Made by a program: the position numbers and the translations under genes. Shown here one piece after another: positions 6,249-11,058 of a stretch of 11,058 nt of DNA. Numbering within the stretch: position 1 is the first letter of the stretch; every line of letters begins with the position of its first letter. The stretch comes from CAIUVD01 sp044338255 (GTDB lineage: Bacteria; Planctomycetota; UBA11346), in NCBI GenBank assembly GCA_044338255.1, contig JBIILZ010000118.1, forward strand, positions 1 to 11,058, read 5' to 3'. Below the pieces are notes generated by a model that worked only from the letters and a program-made list of their open reading frames with translations, made no database searches and was not told the origin of the DNA.

Positions 6249-7454
6249 GTGAATTTCAACCCCTTCTCGTTCATGGCCCTGATCCTACTGGTGATGTTCA
6301 CCGTCGTGCTGGCGTCACTGACCGTCGTCAAATCGAATCAGGTGCGCTCCTTCCTCGAAGGCGACCCGGATCAACGCGACTTCAAGACCAACGCAAAACT
6401 TCGCGAAGAAGTCAACCAGCTGACCACGCGCGTCGCTGTCGCTCGCGAAAACGTCGAGCTGCGCGAGCGTGAGATCCGCCGCCTCGACCTGGAGCTGGCC
6501 AAAAACCGCATCCATCTGGTCGATAATCGCGCCCTCGGCAGCATCACCCTGCCGGCCGCAAAAGACCTCGAGGAAAATCCCGCCACCGCGCTCACCGGCA
6601 CCAAGGATTCGACCTGGAAATTCACCAGCGATCTGATCAGCGCCTCGGTCAAGCGCATGGAAGCCCTCAAGGGCAAGCTCGAAAGCAAGGATTTCCAGGA
6701 GAATCCCGCACTCGAAGAAGCGGTGCGTAAGCGCCAGCAGGAGCTCCAGGATATCACCAAGAAGATCAGCGATGACGAAGCCGCCTTCGCCAAGGATCGC
6801 GAAGACCTGACCAAGCGCCTCGATGACCTCACCGCCGGCAAGGACAAGGCCGACAAGCAGCGCCGCGAAGACTTCAGCCGCCGCGCGACCCGGGTCGCCC
6901 AGCTCGAGGACAAGATCCGCCAGCTGCTCGAACTCGAACTCAAGTGGGTCAACGAGCTCGACGCCGATGGCAGCATCGCTGAAACCGCCGCCAATGAGGT
7001 GATCATCAACCTCGGCGCCAAGGACAAGGTCTTCCCCGGCCTGATCTTCGCCGTGTTCAATCATGACAAGGGCCGCTACGTCGCCAAAGGCATGATCGAG
7101 ACCATCGAAGTACGCGACGCCATTGCCGTCTGCCGCATCCTCAAGCAAGACGACGTCAAGCTCCATCCCATCGGCCGCGGCGATCTGATCGGCAATCCGG
7201 TCTTCGACAGCCACCACCCGAAAATTTTCTACGTCGCGGGTGAGTTCAAGCGCTACAACAAGGAAGACATCGAACATTTCATCCGCGTGACCGGTGGCGT
7301 GGTCGCCAAGGTCCTCGGGCCGGACTGCGATTTCCTAGTCGCCGGCGAACGTTCGGAGCGCGAACAGGCTAATGCCCGCCAATTTCAAATCCTCGCGCTC
7401 AAGGAAGACGATCTGCTCACCTTCGTCCAGAAGAGCTTCACGCCGAAGAAATAA
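6249..7454 (+). CDS. Paralogous membrane-anchored coiled-coil protein with one BRCT-like domain
   Basis: A 401-residue protein read from GTG 6249. AGGA overlaps the preceding stop only 4 bases upstream, and the membrane helix (about residues 8-27, MALILLVMFTVVLASLTVV) follows immediately. The frame is open upstream to 6153, but that part overlaps the previous gene in another frame. Residues about 45-235 are strongly charged coiled coil; 248-320 repeat the beta domain of its neighbour (VIINLGAKDKVFPGLIFAVF, ending GDLIGNPVFD); 325-396 form one BRCT-like domain (KIFYVAGEFKRYNKEDI..VTGG..DFLVAGE). Same domain order as the upstream gene but lacking the second BRCT. This indicates tandem duplication with domain gain or loss, and a likely hetero-oligomer through the coiled coils. 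Function unknown. Confidence 0.87.
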   Translation: MNFNPFSFMALILLVMFTVVLASLTVVKSNQVRSFLEGDPDQRDFKTNAKLREEVNQLTTRVAVARENVELREREIRRLDLELAKNRIHLVDNRALGSITLPAAKDLEENPATALTGTKDSTWKFTSDLISASVKRMEALKGKLESKDFQENPALEEAVRKRQQELQDITKKISDDEAAFAKDREDLTKRLDDLTAGKDKADKQRREDFSRRATRVAQLEDKIRQLLELELKWVNELDADGSIAETAANEVIINLGAKDKVFPGLIFAVFNHDKGRYVAKGMIETIEVRDAIAVCRILKQDDVKLHPIGRGDLIGNPVFDSHHPKIFYVAGEFKRYNKEDIEHFIRVTGGVVAKVLGPDCDFLVAGERSEREQANARQFQILALKEDDLLTFVQKSFTPKK

Positions 7455-7480
7455 GCGCCCGCTCAACAGCGTCCGCGATC

Positions 7481-7507
7481 ACGACCCGGTGCTTTGCACC
7501 GGGTCGT
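7481..7507 (+). terminator. Terminator hairpin after the BRCT gene pair
   Basis: A perfect 12-bp stem ACGACCCGGTGC (7481-7492) / GCACCGGGTCGT (7496-7507) with a TTT loop, 26 bases after the stop, followed by TGTCATT. The U-tract is poor but the stem is very stable. It separates the BRCT pair from yidC. Confidence 0.8.
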
Positions 7508-7575
7508 TGTCATTCCGGGGTTGCCCCTGGGGCGCTGACGTGATGCTCCCGCCCCTTATCTGGGAGCCTCTGGCC

Positions 7576-9462
7576 ATGGTCGCACGTCTCGTTCTCCTTC
7601 TCGGCATCGCGCTCGCGGCGTCTTTCGCCGCTGACGACACGCCGCCCGCAGCGGCGCAATCGGCGGTATCGACGGCTGTCCCGACGGCTGTCCCGACGGC
7701 TGTCCCGACGGCTGTCCCGACGGCTGTCCCGACAACAGCCCCGACGACGACCTATAACACCGTCGCCTTGGAAAATCCCGCTGCCTGGGTGATCATCTCC
7801 AGCCAACGGGCCTCGATCGACCGCTTCGAACTGAAAGGTTCGCACCCCATCACCTTGCCCGGACATCTCCATCGGCAGACGGTCACCACCGACCCCGGTC
7901 TCGATGGCAAGCCGTCGCTGGCAGTGCTCGATGCGTTCTCGATTCCGCCCAGCGTCGAGGCCACCCGCCTAGCCAAAAACCAACACCATTGGCTGGCCAA
8001 CGATGCCGACACCACTCTCGGCTGGGGTATTCGCGGCACCGAAACCGCGCCGTGGACGATCATCTCGCACAGCCCGGCAGCGGCTACGTTCGCCTGGGAC
8101 AATGGCCGCGGTCTGCAGTACCGCATCACCTATCGCCTGCATGCCACCCTTGCCCAGGTCGCCGTCGAGGTCCAGGTCAACAACACCGGCAGCGAAAGCC
8201 TCACGCTCAAGCCGGCAATCACCCTCGTCAACGGCATCCACCAGGATTACGCGCCCAACGAGGCAGCTTATCTCTTGGCCTTCGTGCATCGCGGCGGCGA
8301 TCAGAGTGGCACGGTCGAGACGACCTCGGTGCCCGCTACCAACAGCGGTTGGAGTCTCGTCACCGAGCCCGACGCGAGCGCTGATTTCGTCGGCATCAAG
8401 AGCCGTTTCTTCGCCGTCTGGTGGCGTCCGGGCAAGGTCGGCCTAGTACCGCTGGTGGGCGCCGGCGCAGCCCCTGCCGGCCCGGTGGCCCCGGTGGCGG
8501 CTGGTCCCGAGACCCCGACCCCAGGCGCAGTCGCGAATGTCGCTCCCAGCGTTGACGGCAATCCCGCCTGGCGGGCAGATGTCGCTGGCTTCACCACCCA
8601 GGAACACCTCGACCACCAAGCCCGCCTGGTGGTCAGCTACGGTACGCTGGCGCTCCCCGCTGGTCGTACCCTGGCTGCAAACTGGACCCTCAGCGCCTCG
8701 GGCATGTCGTCCACCGACCTCAAGGCCCTGACCCCGTCGGAACAGCGCATCGAGCTGACCGACATAATGCACAAGTTTTTCATCCTGCCGACCCGCGCCC
8801 TGACCTGGTTCCTCGACATGATCGTGTGGATCGTGCCCAATTACGCGGTGGCGGTGATCCTCCTCACCTTCCTGGTCAAAGCCGCGATGTTCCGCCTGAC
8901 CTGGAAGCAGCACGCGAGCATGATCAAGATGCAGAAGCTCGCCCCGGACCTCAAGTACATCCAGGAACAGTACAAGAACGATAAGTCCAAGCTCGCCCAG
9001 AAGCAGATGGAATTGTGGAAGAAGCACGGCGTCAATCCGCTCGGCGGCTGCCTGCCGCTGCTGATCCAGATGCCGATCTTCATCGCCCTCTACAATACTT
9101 TCCAATACAACGCCGACATGCGCGGCGCGTCGTTCATGTGGGTCACCGACCTGACCCTGCCCGATCAGGTGTGGGGCGTGCCGCTGGCCTTCCTCGGCGG
9201 CTGGATTCTCAGCCTGAACCCCCTGCCGCTGATCTATATCGCCGTGACCATCTGGATGAGCCTGACGACGCCGATCCCGACCACCGCCGCCGGTGGCGAC
9301 CCGATGCAGGAGCAGATGGCCAAGTCGTTGCGCTGGATGCCGGTGCTCTTCGGCCTGATCTTCTACAACATGCCTGCCGGCCTGGTGCTGTATTTCACGG
9401 TCAATGCCGTGATCTCGACGATCGAAGTCAAATTCATCCGCCGGCGCCTCAACGCCAACTGA
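7576..9462 (+). CDS. yidC: Membrane protein insertase YidC (Oxa1 family)
   Basis: Inserts and folds inner-membrane proteins, alone or with SecYEG. It is 628 residues from ATG 7576, supported by GGGAG 9 bases upstream; ATG 7543 lacks a ribosome site. The order is: N-terminal hydrophobic segment (2-18), a Val-Pro-Thr-Ala repeat linker (33-58), a large periplasmic beta domain (about 60-375) with a Pro/Ala/Gly-rich insertion (295-327), then the conserved insertase core with five membrane helices. The core shows LTFLVKAAMFRLTWKQ (429-444), the cytoplasmic coiled segment KMQKLAPDLK..YIQEQYKND, NPLGGCLPLLIQMPIFIALY (487-506), and MPAGLVLYFTVN (599-610). The arginine of the hydrophilic groove (R366 in E. 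coli) aligns with Lys435, keeping the positive charge. SFAADD after the first helix looks cleavable, unusual for YidC. It precedes mnmE by 8 bp, a common neighbour. Confidence 0.96.
   Translation: MVARLVLLLGIALAASFAADDTPPAAAQSAVSTAVPTAVPTAVPTAVPTAVPTTAPTTTYNTVALENPAAWVIISSQRASIDRFELKGSHPITLPGHLHRQTVTTDPGLDGKPSLAVLDAFSIPPSVEATRLAKNQHHWLANDADTTLGWGIRGTETAPWTIISHSPAAATFAWDNGRGLQYRITYRLHATLAQVAVEVQVNNTGSESLTLKPAITLVNGIHQDYAPNEAAYLLAFVHRGGDQSGTVETTSVPATNSGWSLVTEPDASADFVGIKSRFFAVWWRPGKVGLVPLVGAGAAPAGPVAPVAAGPETPTPGAVANVAPSVDGNPAWRADVAGFTTQEHLDHQARLVVSYGTLALPAGRTLAANWTLSASGMSSTDLKALTPSEQRIELTDIMHKFFILPTRALTWFLDMIVWIVPNYAVAVILLTFLVKAAMFRLTWKQHASMIKMQKLAPDLKYIQEQYKNDKSKLAQKQMELWKKHGVNPLGGCLPLLIQMPIFIALYNTFQYNADMRGASFMWVTDLTLPDQVWGVPLAFLGGWILSLNPLPLIYIAVTIWMSLTTPIPTTAAGGDPMQEQMAKSLRWMPVLFGLIFYNMPAGLVLYFTVNAVISTIEVKFIRRRLNAN
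7669..7728 (+). repeat. 12-bp minisatellite inside yidC (Val-Pro-Thr-Ala repeat)
   Basis: Four identical copies of CCGACGGCTGTC fill 7681-7728, preceded by a one-base variant (TCGACGGCTGTC) at 7669-7680 and followed by degenerate units to about 7752. Each unit is four codons, so copy-number change keeps frame. It encodes the linker between the N-terminal segment and the periplasmic domain. Perfect identity suggests slippage-prone length variation. Confidence 0.95.
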
Positions 9463-9470
9463 CCTCGGCC

Positions 9471-10763
9471 GTGCGCCCCGTGCAGCGCTCCTTCGAGCCC
9501 ACTATCTGCGCCAGTGCCAGCGCGCTCGGGGGATACGCCGCTTTGGTGCGCCTCAGCGGGCCTCGCGCCTACGCCATCGCGGCGTCGGCGGGCGTCGAAT
9601 CGCGCACCTGGCGCTTGCCGCCCGGCCCTTGTCCGGCACGAACCCTCGCTCGCCGGGGGCCCGCGACCGCCACCGGCCAGGATCTGGTCGAGATCCTGCT
9701 GCCCGGCTCTCCTGACCTCGTCGCCCTGGCGCTGACCACGCTCACCGCGGCCGGGGCCGAGTCGGCGGCACCGGGAGCCTTCACCCGTCAGGCGGTAGCT
9801 AGCGGACGCCTGTCCCTCGATCGCGCCGAGGCCGTGCTCGCCCTCGCCCAGGCCAGCGATGCCAGCGCCGCCGCCGCCGCCCTGGCGCGCCTGCAAGGAG
9901 CCCTGGCCAGCGAGCTCCAGCCGCTACGTGCCTCCCTCCTGCACCTGCGGGCGGTGGTCGAGGCGAGCCTCGACTTCCTCGACGAACACGATGTCCGCCC
10001 CTGGAATCAGGAGCAGGTGATCGGCGAGCTCACCGCCGTACGCCGACGGCTGCAGCAATGGCTGATTGCCGCCGATGGCGTCGAGCGCCTGCCGCTGATC
10101 TGCCTGGTGGGACCCGCGAATGCCGGGAAATCCGCGCTCTTCGCCGCCCTTACCGGTGAGCCGGCCCTGGTCAGCCCGATTGCCGGGACGACGCGCGACC
10201 ATCTAGAGGCCCACCTGGACCTCGGTGGCCGCGAAGTCCGCCTCGTCGATACCGCCGGCTGGCTTGACGGCATGGCGAGTACGGAGCTCGATGCCGAAGC
10301 CGTCGAGCGTGGCCAAACCGTCGCCAGCAGTGCCGATCTGGTGGTCGCCTGTGCCGCTCCCGACGCGCCCCTGCCGACCGCTCTCGACCTTGCGGCAACC
10401 CTCGGGATTCCTACCAACCGCATCGTGGTCATCGCCACCAAGGCCGACCTCGGCGCCGCCAGCGATCCGCGCGCGGTGCTGGCGGTGAGCATCAACAACC
10501 CGGGTCTGGCGGCACTGCGCGGTTTGTTGAGCCAACGCCTCGCTCCTCATGCCACCGGCAGCGTTCGTCAGCAGCACCTCCTGGGCGCGGCCATCAACCA
10601 TCTCAGCGCCGCCATCGTCCAGGCCGCACGCAACGATGAGCAGGATGCGCTCCTCGCCGATGATCTGCGCCGCGCCGGGCAGCGACTTGATGAATTGGTG
10701 GGGACGACCACCGATGAAGAGGTTCTGAACGCGATTTTTGCGGCGTTCTGTATCGGCAAATAG
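9471..10763 (+). CDS. mnmE: tRNA-modification GTPase MnmE (TrmE)
   Basis: With MnmG it makes the (carboxymethyl)aminomethyl group on U34 of certain tRNAs. It is 430 residues from GTG 9471; E. coli has 454. There is no ATG, so GTG 9471 or GTG 9480 must start it, 8 or 17 bases after the yidC stop. No clear ribosome site is visible, which suggests translational coupling. Domains: N-terminal folate-binding part (10-110), helical domain, G domain (207-360), C-terminal helices. G-domain motifs: GPANAGKS (214-221, with the K+-coordinating Asn), GTTRD (239-243), DTAG (260-263) and TKAD (323-326, instead of NKAD). The C-terminus FCIGK (426-430) keeps the catalytic cysteine. The N-terminal domain is divergent: where most have a conserved HGG after LQG, this protein has LLPGSP (76-81). 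Otherwise intact. Confidence 0.94.
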   Translation: MRPVQRSFEPTICASASALGGYAALVRLSGPRAYAIAASAGVESRTWRLPPGPCPARTLARRGPATATGQDLVEILLPGSPDLVALALTTLTAAGAESAAPGAFTRQAVASGRLSLDRAEAVLALAQASDASAAAAALARLQGALASELQPLRASLLHLRAVVEASLDFLDEHDVRPWNQEQVIGELTAVRRRLQQWLIAADGVERLPLICLVGPANAGKSALFAALTGEPALVSPIAGTTRDHLEAHLDLGGREVRLVDTAGWLDGMASTELDAEAVERGQTVASSADLVVACAAPDAPLPTALDLAATLGIPTNRIVVIATKADLGAASDPRAVLAVSINNPGLAALRGLLSQRLAPHATGSVRQQHLLGAAINHLSAAIVQAARNDEQDALLADDLRRAGQRLDELVGTTTDEEVLNAIFAAFCIGK

Positions 10764-10766
10764 CTT

Positions 10767-10836
10767 TTTAGCAGGGGCTGCGCCCCTGGGTACCCCCGGC
10801 CTTTGTCGGTGCTCGTTTTCAGCGTGACGCTGAAAA
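10767..10836 (+). repeat. 70-bp direct repeat, copy 1, with two stem-loops
   Basis: Identical base for base to 10891-10960 (offset 124). It contains CAGGGGC-TGC-GCCCCTG (10772-10788), the palindrome GGGTACCC, and the first arm and most of a hairpin TTTTCAGCG-TGA-CGCTGAAAA (10816-10836, extended to 11 bp by flanking bases 10814-10838). It begins 4 bases after the mnmE stop. Neither hairpin is followed by a U-tract on the plus strand, so it is not a classic terminator for mnmE. It looks like a dispersed intergenic palindromic element. Confidence 0.9.
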
Positions 10837-10838
10837 CG

Positions 10839-10872
10839 TGGCGGGATCGGCTGCGCCGATTGTATCCCGCCA
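10839..10872. repeat. Nested hairpin between the two 70-bp repeats
   Basis: TGGCGGGAT (10839-10847) pairs with ATCCCGCCA (10864-10872). Inside, CGGC-TGC-GCCG forms a second stem with the same TGC triloop as the hairpin of the flanking repeat; an alternative 6-bp inner stem ATCGGC/GCCGAT competes. Together with the flanking repeats this makes a run of stem-loops downstream of mnmE. Confidence 0.7.
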
Positions 10873-10890
10873 GCGCTCCTCGGCGGCCGG

Positions 10891-10960
10891 TTTAGCAGGG
10901 GCTGCGCCCCTGGGTACCCCCGGCCTTTGTCGGTGCTCGTTTTCAGCGTGACGCTGAAAA
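10891..10960 (+). repeat. 70-bp direct repeat, copy 2
   Basis: Exact duplicate of 10767-10836, including both stem-loops (second stem 9 bp here, 10940-10948 with 10952-10960). Its last four bases (AAAA) are also the first four of the right terminal inverted repeat, so two repeat families are joined at an A-tract. Confidence 0.9.
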
Positions 10961-11058
10961 TGCATTGCGTTGCTTCGAGCCGCGGCGCGATCGATGCCGA
11001 TCCCGCTCCAGGCGCGATTGCGCCGCGGGTTGAAGAAACGGGTGTTGGACATGGCCCT
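10957..11058 (-). repeat. Right copy of 102-bp terminal inverted repeat
   Basis: Reverse complement of 13-114 over 102 bases without mismatch, running to the last base of the window. It carries one 80-bp unit, with the C variant found in the first left unit. The window stops inside it, so its true extent is unknown. Confidence 0.9.

Noticed and set aside
6315..7277. 320-codon open frame on the minus strand, antisense to the second BRCT gene
   Set aside because: Composition (Leu, Ala, Glu, Val, Asp) mirrors the coiled-coil codons of the true gene; no domain or ribosome site supports it.
13..11058. Composite transposon or integrative element bounded by inverted repeats
   Set aside because: No transposase, integrase, target-site duplication or cargo-type gene is visible; cargo is housekeeping and the window end cuts the repeat.

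Overview
This 11,058-bp window is GC-rich bacterial DNA. Its gene content is mostly ordinary housekeeping, and both ends are repeat-rich. I infer a member of the Planctomycetota (or the wider PVC group). The grounds are a PII protein with a Glu-Glu-Gly insert before KVGDGK, and a pair of membrane-anchored coiled-coil/BRCT proteins of a kind I associate with that phylum. This comes from family recall, not from a database search. The window may be a complete draft contig: both ends run into the same ~100-bp repeat in inverted orientation, which is where short-read assemblies usually break.

Layout. (1) 13-339: a left repeat block with two 80-bp tandem units followed by two diverged 73/74-bp units. 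(2) 368-721 (+): a small protein that looks like a degenerate HAD-fold domain. It is followed by a strong bidirectional terminator hairpin (736-767). (3) 4390-791 (-): a nitrogen-assimilation cluster in transcription order amtB (ammonium channel), glnB (PII sensor), glnA (type I glutamine synthetase). Hairpins lie in both intergenic gaps. (4) 4391-4882: a 492-bp divergent intergenic region with a candidate promoter and a possible structured leader. (5) 4883-7454 (+): two adjacent paralogous genes, each encoding one N-terminal membrane helix, a long coiled coil, a small beta domain, and two or one C-terminal BRCT-like domains. A clean terminator hairpin follows. (6) 7576-10763 (+): yidC (membrane insertase) and mnmE (tRNA-modifying GTPase), 8 bp apart. 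(7) 10767-11058: a right repeat block with two identical 70-bp repeats and several stem-loops, ending in the inverted copy of the left-end repeat.

How the genes work together. AmtB imports ammonium, PII senses 2-oxoglutarate/ATP/ADP and gates AmtB, and GlnA converts ammonium to glutamine. PII keeps Tyr51 of the T-loop and GlnA keeps the Tyr of the adenylylation site, so uridylylation/adenylylation control is possible. YidC and MnmE are widely found side by side in bacteria. The function of the BRCT pair is unknown. It is the least ordinary part of the window and the best candidate for a poorly described system.
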